Part shown: piece after piece, positions 6,549 through 13,904 of the stretch
Position numbering within the stretch: the stretch's first letter is position 1
Layout of the letters: each line of letters starts with the position of its first letter
Source of the DNA: an uncultured Limosilactobacillus sp.
Lineage (GTDB): Bacteria; Bacillota; Bacilli; Lactobacillales; Lactobacillaceae
NCBI GenBank assembly: GCA_944326735.1
Contig: CALVFC010000016.1
Span: 1 to 16,774 of the forward strand
DNA: 16,774 nucleotides
Reading direction: 5' to 3'
Program-made: the position numbers and the translations under genes
The notes under the pieces: model-generated
What the model saw: only the letters and a program-made list of their open reading frames with translations
What the model was told of the DNA's origin: nothing
Database searches by the model: none

Positions 6549-8453
6549 GTGGCAGTGAATAACGAATTAATCAAGGACGACTTGTACGAGGCGGTCAATG
6601 GTGATTGGATTAAGACCGCTAAGATTCCCGATGATAAACCAGCAACTGGGGGCTTCAACGACTTAGTAGACCAGATTGATAAGCAACTCATGGATGACCT
6701 GGATAAGTTTGCCGACGGGAAGGAAAAGAGCGATGATCCGCGCTTTAACGAAATGGTCAAACTGTACCGGATTGCGAAGAAATTTGACTTGCGTAAGAAG
6801 GTTGGCCCACGACCACTGAAGTTAATGCTCAAGGGTGTTGAAGCACTGCAATCGTATGATGATTACAATGCTCAATGGCGGAACTGGATCTTGACGGGGA
6901 TGCCGTCGCCAGTTGCCTTTGACATTGACGCTGATATGAAAAACGCAACGATCTATGCTTTGTTTGCGGCAGCGCCAGCATTGATTTTGCCTGATAAAAG
7001 TTACTACGAACCTGCCAAGAAGCAGGAACATGATCAATTACTTGATTTGTGGACTTCCATGATGAAAGAGTTGATGAAGAAACTCGACTATCAGGATGAC
7101 CAAGCTAACGAGTACATTGAAAACGCCAAAAAGTTTGACGCCCTCCTCGCACCACACGTTAAGAGTGCTGAAGAAGCCGCTGACTACAGTAAAATGTACA
7201 ATCCAGAAAGTGTGGCGGACTTGGCAGCTTCCACTGACCAACTAGACATTGCGGGAGTAATCAAACGGCTAGTTAAGGCTACTCCAGATAAGGTCATCGT
7301 TACGGAGCCCAAGTACTTCCAAGCTTTGAACGATATTTTGAACGATCATTTTGAACTGTTCAAGGCATGGTTATTAGTTGGCGTTATTCGTGATAATGCT
7401 AGTTACTTAGACGACGAAACCCGGGAAATTAATGGTCGTTATTCCCGCGCCTTGTCGGGCAGTAAGAAACCCGTTAGCCAACGTAAGTTCTCCTACTACT
7501 TAGCACGGGATGTGTTTAGCCAAGTGATGGGTGACTATTACGGAAAGAAGTACTTTGGCCCCCAGGCTAAGCAAGATGTTCATCACATGGTTGAACAAAT
7601 GATCAAGGTCTACAAGGGCCGTCTTGCAAATAACACTTGGTTAGGGAAAGCTACCCGTGATAAGGCGATCCTAAAGTTGGATAAATTAGGAATTCAGGTT
7701 GGTTATCCTGACAGTATTCCCGCCCTGTATGACCACCTGAAGGTTCAAGAGGGTGAATCATTAATTGCCAACATCAACCAGCTAAACGTTGTTGCTAACA
7801 AGGAAATGTTCGGTCGCTGGAACAAGCCCGTTGACCGGATGCGGTGGGAAATGAGTGCGGCCACCGTTAATGCTTACTACCACCCATTCAAGAATATTAT
7901 TGTGTTCCCAGCAGCTATTTTACAGGCACCATTTTACTCACTGAAGCAAAGCAGTAGTGAAAACTATGGTGGAATTGGGGCGGTCATTGCCCATGAAATT
8001 TCTCACGCCTTTGATAACAATGGTGCCCTCTTTGATGAACTGGGTAACTTAAATAATTGGTGGACGGAAGAAGATTCGGCCCGCTTCAAGCAACTGGCCC
8101 AAAAGATGATTAAGGAATTTGACGGCCTTGATTTTGCTGGGCAAAAGGTTAACGGTAAATTGACTGTTTCAGAAAATATTGCCGATGGTGGCGGTTTAAG
8201 CTGTGCTTTGGAAGCCGCTAAACAAGAGGACGACTTTAATGCAAAGGAATTCTTCATTAACTGGGCAACCATTTGGCGGATGAAGGCCACTAAGCAGTAT
8301 GAACAACTGCTGCTGTCGATTGACGTCCACGCCCCACAAAAGTTACGGGCAAATGTTCAGGCCCAAAACCTGGCCGACTTCTATCAAGCCTTCGATATTC
8401 AACCTGGTGATGGAATGTACAAGGCACCGGAAGATCGGGTCAACATTTGGTAA
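6549..8453 (+). CDS. pepO: M13 family endopeptidase PepO (neprilysin-like)
   Basis: Cytoplasmic zinc endopeptidase that cuts oligopeptides in the lactic acid bacterial proteolytic system. At 634 residues it has the usual length. It shows the M13 N-terminal signature (YEAVNGDWIKTAKIP), NAYYHPFKNIIVFPAAILQAPFY, the zinc site H482-E483-I-S-H486 (in AHEISHAFDNNG), and E542-NIAD546-GGG with the third zinc ligand. The C-terminus ends in the family's typical Trp (RVNIW). There is no signal peptide or membrane anchor. The start is GTG at 6549, with AGGAGG 8 bases upstream. It is probably monocistronic: own -10 box before, strong terminator after. Confidence 0.97.
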   Translation: MAVNNELIKDDLYEAVNGDWIKTAKIPDDKPATGGFNDLVDQIDKQLMDDLDKFADGKEKSDDPRFNEMVKLYRIAKKFDLRKKVGPRPLKLMLKGVEALQSYDDYNAQWRNWILTGMPSPVAFDIDADMKNATIYALFAAAPALILPDKSYYEPAKKQEHDQLLDLWTSMMKELMKKLDYQDDQANEYIENAKKFDALLAPHVKSAEEAADYSKMYNPESVADLAASTDQLDIAGVIKRLVKATPDKVIVTEPKYFQALNDILNDHFELFKAWLLVGVIRDNASYLDDETREINGRYSRALSGSKKPVSQRKFSYYLARDVFSQVMGDYYGKKYFGPQAKQDVHHMVEQMIKVYKGRLANNTWLGKATRDKAILKLDKLGIQVGYPDSIPALYDHLKVQEGESLIANINQLNVVANKEMFGRWNKPVDRMRWEMSAATVNAYYHPFKNIIVFPAAILQAPFYSLKQSSSENYGGIGAVIAHEISHAFDNNGALFDELGNLNNWWTEEDSARFKQLAQKMIKEFDGLDFAGQKVNGKLTVSENIADGGGLSCALEAAKQEDDFNAKEFFINWATIWRMKATKQYEQLLLSIDVHAPQKLRANVQAQNLADFYQAFDIQPGDGMYKAPEDRVNIW

Positions 8454-8486
8454 TGCTTAGTCAGCAATTAAATTATCAGAATCAAC

Positions 8487-8530
8487 TAAAACTCCCCATG
8501 TCTGATAAAGATGGACATGGGGAGCTTTTT
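8487..8530 (+). terminator. Strong intrinsic terminator after pepO
   Basis: An 11-bp perfect stem, CTCCCCATGTC (8492-8502) with GACATGGGGAG (8514-8524), and an 11-base loop are followed by TTTTT (8526-8530). It ends the pepO transcript. Confidence 0.93.
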
Positions 8531-8550
8531 GATATGCCATGAATCTGAGC

Positions 8551-8579
8551 GTGACTTTTACCTTGCTTTCCGATATCTT
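8551..8579 (+). promoter_or_regulatory. Candidate promoter for HTH-macrodomain operon
   Basis: GTGACT (8551-8556) and TATCTT (8574-8579) are 17 bases apart, each matching consensus at 4 of 6 positions. Transcription would begin near 8586, just before the palindrome at 8593-8606. This is a moderate match, chosen for spacing and position after the terminator. Confidence 0.35.
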
Positions 8580-8591
8580 ATTAGCATGAAT

Positions 8592-8607
8592 TATTTCCCG
8601 GGAAATC
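8592..8607. promoter_or_regulatory. Noc-binding site (NBS)-like perfect palindrome
   Basis: Positions 8593-8606 read ATTTCCCGGGAAAT, a perfect 14-bp palindrome identical to the core Noc (nucleoid occlusion) binding site of Bacillus subtilis; the flanking T at 8592 also fits, giving 15 of 16. It is intergenic, between the pepO terminator and the HTH gene. An alternative is an operator for the HTH protein, since it would lie just downstream of the transcript start. Confidence 0.7.
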
Positions 8608-8633
8608 AATTTGTTAAAGTGGAGGATTACAAT

Positions 8634-9287
8634 ATGGAATTTGCCCAAAAGATGAAGGAATACCGCAATCGTCACAATTGGACCCAGCAAGAAGTTGCAG
8701 ATAAGTTGAATGTTTCACGTAAAACAATTTCCAGTTGGGAAAATAAGCGATCGTATCCGGACATCTTTATGCTTGTTCAAATTAGTGATCTCTACCACGT
8801 CACTTTAGATGATTTGCTTAGGGAGGATCATGAAATGATTAACAACTATAAAAAAGAACACGCTACTGATGTCAAAAAGGATCGTGACTTTGTTGTCTCC
8901 TATTGGATTAATATTGTGGGCAGTATTTACTTTATTTTGAACAGTTGTGGCTTGGTTAGGATAAGTATGTTACCTGGCGGTCTGCGGTGGATCTTTGGTG
9001 CTTTGGTTGCCTTGATCATTGTTAATGCTTTTTGCCTGCTCGGTCAGACTGATTGGCAGCAGCTATCTAAGCCAACTAAACTCGGAATGAACGTAACAGT
9101 CGTGGTATTGGCGGCATTATTGACTCGTATCTTGAGTTTCAACGCTAGCTCATTCCATGGTACCAGTGCTTCGTATAGTTTCGGTTATGGATTTGGCCAA
9201 GGGTTGACCGTGATTGTTGCTGCAATATCCATCTCTGAGTTATTATGGCTGTATACACAATTTAACCAACGAAGGGATAAGAAATGA
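8634..9287 (+). CDS. XRE-family HTH regulator with C-terminal four-segment membrane domain
   Basis: A 217-residue protein. Residues 5-62 form a Cro/CI-type helix-turn-helix (WTQQEVADKLNVSRKTISSWENKRSYPDI, with the usual DLYHVTLDDLL third helix). About four hydrophobic segments follow (near 88-108, 117-137, 151-168, 190-208), so the DNA-binding domain is tethered to the membrane and may respond to envelope state. The start at 8634 is set by GGAGG (8621-8625); the frame is open further upstream to 8511, but that runs through the pepO terminator. The stop overlaps the ATG of the macrodomain gene by 4 bases (ATGA), so the two are translationally coupled. DNA target and ligand are unknown. Confidence 0.88.
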   Translation: MEFAQKMKEYRNRHNWTQQEVADKLNVSRKTISSWENKRSYPDIFMLVQISDLYHVTLDDLLREDHEMINNYKKEHATDVKKDRDFVVSYWINIVGSIYFILNSCGLVRISMLPGGLRWIFGALVALIIVNAFCLLGQTDWQQLSKPTKLGMNVTVVVLAALLTRILSFNASSFHGTSASYSFGYGFGQGLTVIVAAISISELLWLYTQFNQRRDKK

Positions 9288-9793
9288 AACAACTGCAGGT
9301 AATTCAAGGCGATATTACTAAAATGGCAGTGGACGCGATTGTGAATGCTGCTAACACAACCTTAATGGGCGGCGGGGGCGTCGACGGTGCAATCCACCGG
9401 GCAGCCGGCCCCGGACTCTATGCGGCATGCTTAAAGTTCCATGGCTGTCCAACCGGGGAAGCGCGTATCACTAGTGGCTTTAACCTGCCCGCCAATTACG
9501 TTATTCATACTCCGGGACCAATTTGGCACGGTGGGAATAATGGGGAGCCAGAATTACTCGCCAACTCCTATGCCAATAGTCTTCAATTGGCGGAGGATAA
9601 TAACTGTCACACGGTGGCTTTCCCGTCGATTAGTACTGGAGTGTATGCATTTCCCGTCGACCAAGCTGCCCAAATTGCCATTAATACAATTCACGACTTC
9701 CTGACAGATAGTCAGATTGTCGATGAGGTCACCATGGTGTGCTTTGACCCGGTTACCCTAACTGCCTATCAGCAGCAGCTTAATCGTCATTAA
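9284..9793 (+). CDS. Macrodomain protein (O-acetyl-ADP-ribose deacetylase / ADP-ribosyl hydrolase, MacroD/YmdB type)
   Basis: A single macrodomain of 169 residues. Family members bind ADP-ribose and hydrolyse O-acetyl-ADP-ribose or remove mono-ADP-ribose from proteins. Motifs: GDIT (9-12), AIVNAANTTL (18-27) with the conserved NAAN, GGGGVDGAIH (29-38) with the catalytic-type Asp34, HTPGPIW (75-81), and SISTGVYAFP (115-124), the phosphate-binding loop. These are the features of the active MacroD-like class. Coupled to the upstream HTH-membrane protein through an ATGA overlap. A two-way terminator follows. The substrate is not evident: no ADP-ribosyltransferase or sirtuin gene lies nearby in this window. 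Confidence 0.94.
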   Translation: MKQLQVIQGDITKMAVDAIVNAANTTLMGGGGVDGAIHRAAGPGLYAACLKFHGCPTGEARITSGFNLPANYVIHTPGPIWHGGNNGEPELLANSYANSLQLAEDNNCHTVAFPSISTGVYAFPVDQAAQIAINTIHDFLTDSQIVDEVTMVCFDPVTLTAYQQQLNRH

Positions 9794-9796
9794 CCA

Positions 9797-9833
9797 AAAA
9801 CGACTCTTAACGATTGCCGTTAAGGGTCGTTTT
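9797..9833. terminator. Two-way intrinsic terminator, macrodomain gene / ABC permease
   Basis: A 16-base arm (9797-9812) pairs with 9818-9833 across a 5-base loop, with one G-T wobble. It has an A-run at one end and a T-run at the other, so it serves both convergent transcripts. Confidence 0.92.
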
Positions 9834-9836
9834 AAT

Positions 9837-11777
9837 TTATTCAGCTGTTGTAACTGGACTATCCACAATCTGCCGGTAAGTCCGCGTCGTTAGACCATAT
9901 AGGATAAGGTATAGTACCAACAGACAAGCCGCAACAACGGCACCAACGGTTAACATTAGTGGGAGGTTGTAGAAATTCAGTTGAACCATAATCTGCCGGA
10001 TAGCGGGAATAGCGAAGCCGAGATTGATGACAGCACCGATAACCGGCATCATGAAGACCATTAAAACTTGGCTATGGATACTTTTGACAGTTTCTTGTTC
10101 ACTGAGCCCCACTTGTTGCATTGTGTGGAACCGTTCACGGTCGGCATAACCTTCAGAAATTTGCTTGAAGTAGATCACGATTGTTGTAGTAATTGCTAAG
10201 GCAATACTGATCAGAATTCCGATGAAGACTAGGCCACCATACAAGCCATTAATGAGGGAGGTAATCGTTGCTTTACCAGTAAAGTTCAAACTATTCATTC
10301 CTAACTGCGCTTGGAGGTCCTGCTCGAATTTAATCCGATCCTTTTGACTGCCATTTAGGCGGTAGTTAAAAGTGGTAACAGTTACTACTGGCACTTTCTT
10401 CGGCAACTTATTAACGACAAAGAAGGTTGGTGTGTAGATACTGTGATCAGGGTTAAAGTACTGGTCAAAGTGATTCAGCTTCTTAGCCTGGTAAGTGTGG
10501 TTATAAACGGTGACTTTACCATAATGGCCCTTCGTGTTGGCGTACGCTAATGCTTGATGGTCGTTTAAATGAACATGCTGGTGCGTAATTTTGTTATATT
10601 CTTTTGTTGTCAACATGATGACCGAACTACTAGTTTGGTTATTCATCTTTTGAATATTACCTTGGTTAATAAAATGATTGTCACGCCAATAGCCGTAATT
10701 AGGAGCCGTCATTTGATAATCTGCGTAATTATCAACTTTAACATTATGGTGATGAGCAATGGTGGAGAGGGTGGACCGTTGAGCTTTGGTCAATTTTTGA
10801 CCGCTCACCATGACAACATCATCAGGAGCGTAGGATTTAACGGTACTGCCAATTCCCACATACAGGGTAATTGATGTAAACAGAATTACCAAAATAGAGC
10901 TACAAAGCAGACAGATAGTGGCCAAACTAGCCCCGTTTTGTTCCATCCGCTGGAGCATCCCTGATACAGCGATAAAGTGGCGTGGTTGGTAATAGAAATG
11001 CTTGTTTCGCCGGAGAAATCCTAATAGCAGAATACTACCAATGATGAAGACGAGGTAGGTCCCGATTACTAAAAGAACAACGGCCAGCATGAAATGCGAA
11101 ATGGCAGAGATACGGGGCTTAATCGTCAGCGTAATGTAGTAAGCCCAGATTAGGAGCACGAAGCCAATGATTCCAGCAATTGTATAGAGAATACCGTGCC
11201 GTTTGTGGCTGGTTGCCTGTGCCTGCCAGAGCTGGCTTGGCGTCATCCGGTGCAACTTAATCAGATCAATAAGCATAATGACAACGAATAGTCCAACGGT
11301 GATGGCGACGGTCTTCATAATTGCAGAAGAGACTAGCCAAGGTTGGGTGAGGTGACCAATATTAAGCAAGTAGCCAAGCCCCAGGAAAGCTAATTTTTCA
11401 AAAATAATTCCGAAGACTAGGCCAGCGACTAGACTAATAACCATCAGGTAGCATTTTTCGATGATGGTAAGTAATTGCAGGTTGTGACTAGTCATCCCCA
11501 GCATGCTGTACAGGCCCATTTCCTGACTGCGTTGCTGCCAAAGGAAACGGTTAACGTAAACTAAGAATGCCAGCGTCACTAACAAAATGAATTTAAATCC
11601 AAGGTCCAACATGGCAGAGGTGACCGACCCGGTGTTGAGCTTTTTTAAGCTGGCGTTAGCAGCGATTGCGATGAAGATGTAGTTAATTGCCACTAACATA
11701 ATGGTGGCCATCAAATATGGACCATAGGACCGCATATTCCGTTTAAAACTAGAATTGATTAGCCGAAAGTAGAGCAT
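9837..11777 (-). CDS. Bce-type ABC transporter permease (FtsX-like, antimicrobial peptide detoxification)
   Basis: Membrane part of a BceAB-type transporter, which frees lipid-II-cycle targets from peptide antibiotics and signals to its kinase. It is about 646 residues with roughly ten membrane segments (first near 22-42, last near 610-635) and a large extracytoplasmic domain of about 205 residues (roughly 310-515) between two segments, the hallmark of the family. The FtsX-type segment IYFKQISEGYADRERFHTMQQVGLSEQE is clear. ATG at 11777 is preferred (MLYFRLINSSFKRN), 1 base beyond the ATPase stop; a GTG at 11789 in frame overlaps the ATPase gene. It ends at the terminator shared with the macrodomain gene. 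The specific peptide cannot be read from sequence. Confidence 0.92.
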   Translation of the reverse strand: MLYFRLINSSFKRNMRSYGPYLMATIMLVAINYIFIAIAANASLKKLNTGSVTSAMLDLGFKFILLVTLAFLVYVNRFLWQQRSQEMGLYSMLGMTSHNLQLLTIIEKCYLMVISLVAGLVFGIIFEKLAFLGLGYLLNIGHLTQPWLVSSAIMKTVAITVGLFVVIMLIDLIKLHRMTPSQLWQAQATSHKRHGILYTIAGIIGFVLLIWAYYITLTIKPRISAISHFMLAVVLLVIGTYLVFIIGSILLLGFLRRNKHFYYQPRHFIAVSGMLQRMEQNGASLATICLLCSSILVILFTSITLYVGIGSTVKSYAPDDVVMVSGQKLTKAQRSTLSTIAHHHNVKVDNYADYQMTAPNYGYWRDNHFINQGNIQKMNNQTSSSVIMLTTKEYNKITHQHVHLNDHQALAYANTKGHYGKVTVYNHTYQAKKLNHFDQYFNPDHSIYTPTFFVVNKLPKKVPVVTVTTFNYRLNGSQKDRIKFEQDLQAQLGMNSLNFTGKATITSLINGLYGGLVFIGILISIALAITTTIVIYFKQISEGYADRERFHTMQQVGLSEQETVKSIHSQVLMVFMMPVIGAVINLGFAIPAIRQIMVQLNFYNLPLMLTVGAVVAACLLVLYLILYGLTTRTYRQIVDSPVTTAE

Positions 11778-11778
11778 A

Positions 11779-12534
11779 TCAATCACCACCGTTCGTTAAC
11801 GTCATCATTGTGTTGCTAATTTGTTCTTGGTACTCTTTGAACGACTCATCACCACGGAACAATTCGTGGTAGATTTGGCCATCTTTGATGAAGAGTGTCC
11901 GTTTGGCATGACTGGCAGCGGCCGCACTGTGGGTTACCATAATAATGGTTTGGCCATTCTGGTTAACCGTGTCAAAGAGGTGGAGGATTTCATTACTGGT
12001 ATTGGAATCCAACGCCCCTGTTGGTTCATCAGCCAGGAGCAGGTCAGGTTGGGTAATTAAGGCCCGGGCAATCGCAATCCGTTGCTGCTGACCACCGGAT
12101 ACCTCACTCGGATAACGGTCAATAATCTTGGTAATACCCAGCGCTTTAGCTAACGGCTGCACCCGCTTATCCATTTCAGTAATCGGTGCGCGCGCTAAAA
12201 CGAGGGGCAGGTAAATATTATCCCGGTTAGAAAGACTGTCGAGCAGATTGAAGTGTTGAAAGATAAAGCCGAGGTGCTCCCGCCGGTACTTGGCTGCTTC
12301 GTCAGCAGTCAACTCATTGAGATCCTGGCCGTTTAACAGTGCTTCCCCGGCACTGGCCTTTTCCAGGGTGGCAATGATATTCAGGAGGGTACTTTTGCCG
12401 GCCCCTGATTCACCCATGATGGCGATGTATTCACCAGGCTCAACATCGAAACTAATATCCTTTAATGCCCTTACCGGGTGACTAGAATTTTCATTATATG
12501 TTCTTTGAATGTGACTAAGATGGAGTAATTGCAT
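11779..12534 (-). CDS. Bce-type ABC transporter ATP-binding protein
   Basis: Nucleotide-binding subunit for the adjacent permease. Counting from the ATG at 12543: Walker A GESGAGKST (44-52), Q-loop FQHFNLL (95-101), ABC signature VSGGQQQR (148-155), Walker B LLLADEPTGALD (168-179), H-loop MVTHSAAAA. This is the MacB/LolD/BceA subfamily, recognisable by EPTGALDS. Of two in-frame ATGs (12543 and 12534), the second suits GAAAGGG (12544-12550 on the plus strand), which touches the first; I therefore place the start at 12534. The stop lies next to the permease start, so the two are translated together. It is separated from the kinase gene by about 370 bases with its own terminator and regulatory signals. 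Confidence 0.94.
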   Translation of the reverse strand: MQLLHLSHIQRTYNENSSHPVRALKDISFDVEPGEYIAIMGESGAGKSTLLNIIATLEKASAGEALLNGQDLNELTADEAAKYRREHLGFIFQHFNLLDSLSNRDNIYLPLVLARAPITEMDKRVQPLAKALGITKIIDRYPSEVSGGQQQRIAIARALITQPDLLLADEPTGALDSNTSNEILHLFDTVNQNGQTIIMVTHSAAAASHAKRTLFIKDGQIYHELFRGDESFKEYQEQISNTMMTLTNGGD

Positions 12535-12557
12535 TTTATTCATCCCTTTCAGTTGGT

Positions 12558-12570
12558 TAACGTAACGTTA
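12558..12570. repeat. 13-bp palindrome in the leader of the ATPase gene
   Basis: TAACGT, one central base, then ACGTTA: perfectly symmetrical. It lies between the probable -10 box (12604-12609) and the ribosome binding site (12544-12550), so it could be an operator or a small leader hairpin. Confidence 0.4.
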
Positions 12571-12603
12571 GGTGATTGATAGTAGTGGTTAGATGATTGT
12601 TAC

Positions 12604-12609
12604 CTTATA
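12604..12609 (-). promoter_or_regulatory. Candidate -10 box for ATPase-permease operon
   Basis: Read on the minus strand this is TATAAG (5 of 6 to consensus), about 70 bases before the ATPase start. The hexamer 17 bases further upstream (AAGCTC) is a poor -35, as expected of a promoter that needs an activator such as the adjacent response regulator. The 36-bp direct repeats lie immediately upstream. Confidence 0.35.
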
Positions 12610-12641
12610 TGTGTTCGATTGCTAATGAGCTTGGCAGGAAT

Positions 12642-12728
12642 TTCTGCTGCGGCTGAGTCGAAATGTGTGCGCCGGGAGCTTGCTTGAGGTGCTTCTACTG
12701 CAGCCGAGTCGAAACATGTTCGCCGGGA
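12642..12728. repeat. Pair of 36-bp imperfect direct repeats, upstream of ATPase-permease operon
   Basis: Copies at 12642-12677 and 12693-12728 agree at 30 of 36 positions and start 51 bases apart, close to five helical turns. Shared cores are GAGTCGAAA and CGCCGGGA. They are GC-rich compared with the AT-rich leader nearby. They could be paired regulator sites or copies of a dispersed intergenic repeat. Confidence 0.75.
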
Positions 12729-12818
12729 CCGCAACTTCCGCCTAATTATCCCGGACTTGATTGCTTTCACAATCATCGTCCGGGATTCATTAGTGCTCAG
12801 TTGCTAATCCGTCCCGGC
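12722..12818. repeat. Nested inverted repeats (multi-branch structure) between kinase and ATPase genes
   Basis: An outer stem GCCGGGAC (12722-12729) with GTCCCGGC (12811-12818) encloses a second perfect 9-bp stem ATCCCGGAC (12748-12756) with GTCCGGGAT (12778-12786), continued by TGATT/AATCA, and a third 5-bp stem ATTAG (12789-12793) with CTAAT (12804-12808). As RNA on either strand this would fold into a branched structure. There is no U-run beside it, so it is not a simple terminator. Confidence 0.65.
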
Positions 12819-12833
12819 TTACACTCTCATTAT

Positions 12834-12875
12834 AAAAAAGCTCTCCGCCCATTCCTACTTACAGAATTGCGGAGA
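12834..12875 (-). terminator. Intrinsic terminator after the kinase gene
   Basis: On the minus strand, TCTCCGC (12875-12869) pairs with GCGGAGA (12848-12842), with an inner ATTC/GAAT stem, and is followed after GC by TTTTTT (12839-12834). It ends the regulator-kinase transcript before the ATPase-permease operon. Confidence 0.88.
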
Positions 12876-12914
12876 ACCTTACGAAATTGTAATGTTGTTA
12901 ATACTAGGCTATTA

Positions 12915-13904
12915 CTAGTCATTCAGTGGATTTGCTGAGCGGACATTATCCGCTGGGAAGCGCAGGCAAGCAGTCGTTCCTTGCCCATCCTTTGATATAA
13001 CTTTTAGCTTAAAGTTTAACTGGTCAGTGACCTTCTTAACCAGGTATAATCCCATCCCGGTAGACTTAGTTGTTTGATGACCGTTACGTCCCGAAAACCC
13101 GTTATCATAAATTCGTGGTAAATTACTAGCGGCAATTCCTTCGCCATGGTCAATGATTTGCAAAGTATTATTGGCCCACTTGATATCAATGCTAGCACCC
13201 TTAGACGAATACTTAATGGCGTTCGAAAGAAGCTGGTAAATACAAAAGCGGAGCCACTTTCGATCGGTCAGGACGCGGACATTGTGAAGGTCGGTTAGTC
13301 GGGGGATGAGTTGCTGATGAATAAAGACGGCGGAATTCTGCTTCAAAATGTCAGTTACTAACGACTCTAAATTGACCCACTCAAATGTAAAGTCGTGGTT
13401 AGTGATGGCCAACCGTTCGTCACTGAGCAACATGTTTAAATGGTCATTAGCTTGTCGCACTGCCGCTATCACTACGGGACTGGGTACTAAGTTGTTGTTC
13501 TCAGCAGTTGCTTGTAGACTGGTCAACGAGTTTTTTATTTCGTGTGAATATAGTTCGACATGATCAAGTTGCTCTTGCTGCCGGTTATTTAAGTGGCGAA
13601 TGGTTTGCTGGGTAGTACGCTTTTGCAAACGGTACTTAGCCATTAATTGGGCTTCCACGGGATTGTTGGCCGTAACCGGGCGGTCTTTTTGAATTGCCCG
13701 AACATGCTTAGCAGCCCGGTAACAATCCACTAGCTCCCAAATAATAAGCAGTGGAAGGCTAAAACGAATAGTGTCAATAAAAAAAGCGGCTGGTAAATAA
13801 TAGAGCGTCACGAGCAACCAAAGAAGGGCAATCAAAAAGAGATAACCAATGAAAAGTGGTAGGGCGGAGATCAATTGGTACTGCCAAAATTTGCTAGTTT
13901 TCAT
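12915..13904 (-). CDS. Bce-type intramembrane-sensing histidine kinase
   Basis: Sensor kinase of 329 residues with the compact layout of BceS-like kinases: two membrane segments (about 11-34 and 38-57) joined by only a few residues, so it has no outside sensing domain and probably reads the state of the transporter. A coiled linker follows, then an H-box with phospho-accepting His121 (SHEIKNSL), an N-box LLSNAIKYS (Asn228), G1 IDHGEGIA (251-258), an F-box around NGFSGRNG, and G2 STGMGLYLVKK (281-291). The ATG overlaps the response regulator gene by 11 bases, giving translational coupling. An intrinsic terminator lies about 40 bases after the stop, so the transporter genes form a separate transcription unit. 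Confidence 0.94.
   Translation of the reverse strand: MKTSKFWQYQLISALPLFIGYLFLIALLWLLVTLYYLPAAFFIDTIRFSLPLLIIWELVDCYRAAKHVRAIQKDRPVTANNPVEAQLMAKYRLQKRTTQQTIRHLNNRQQEQLDHVELYSHEIKNSLTSLQATAENNNLVPSPVVIAAVRQANDHLNMLLSDERLAITNHDFTFEWVNLESLVTDILKQNSAVFIHQQLIPRLTDLHNVRVLTDRKWLRFCIYQLLSNAIKYSSKGASIDIKWANNTLQIIDHGEGIAASNLPRIYDNGFSGRNGHQTTKSTGMGLYLVKKVTDQLNFKLKVISKDGQGTTACLRFPADNVRSANPLND

Noticed and set aside
7415..7430. CCCGGGAAATT in pepO as a third Noc site
   Set aside because: Only the right half matches; the left half (CGAAACCC) does not, about 10 of 16 overall.
8511..8633. N-terminal extension of the HTH protein frame
   Set aside because: The open frame runs through the pepO terminator and the candidate promoter; the ATG at 8634 has a proper ribosome binding site.
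9441..9704. Overlapping plus-strand frame inside the macrodomain gene
   Set aside because: It is a shadow of a gene with complete family motifs; it has no ribosome binding site or recognisable protein features.
12720..12735. GGGACCGC resembling the T-box antiterminator core
   Set aside because: It lies on the plus strand with no plus-strand gene downstream and no T-box stem I or specifier; it is explained by the repeat structure.
12663..12938. Open frame on the plus strand in the gap of the Bce module
   Set aside because: It lies over repeats and a terminator, has no ribosome binding site, an odd Cys/Pro-rich composition, and runs into the kinase gene on the other strand.
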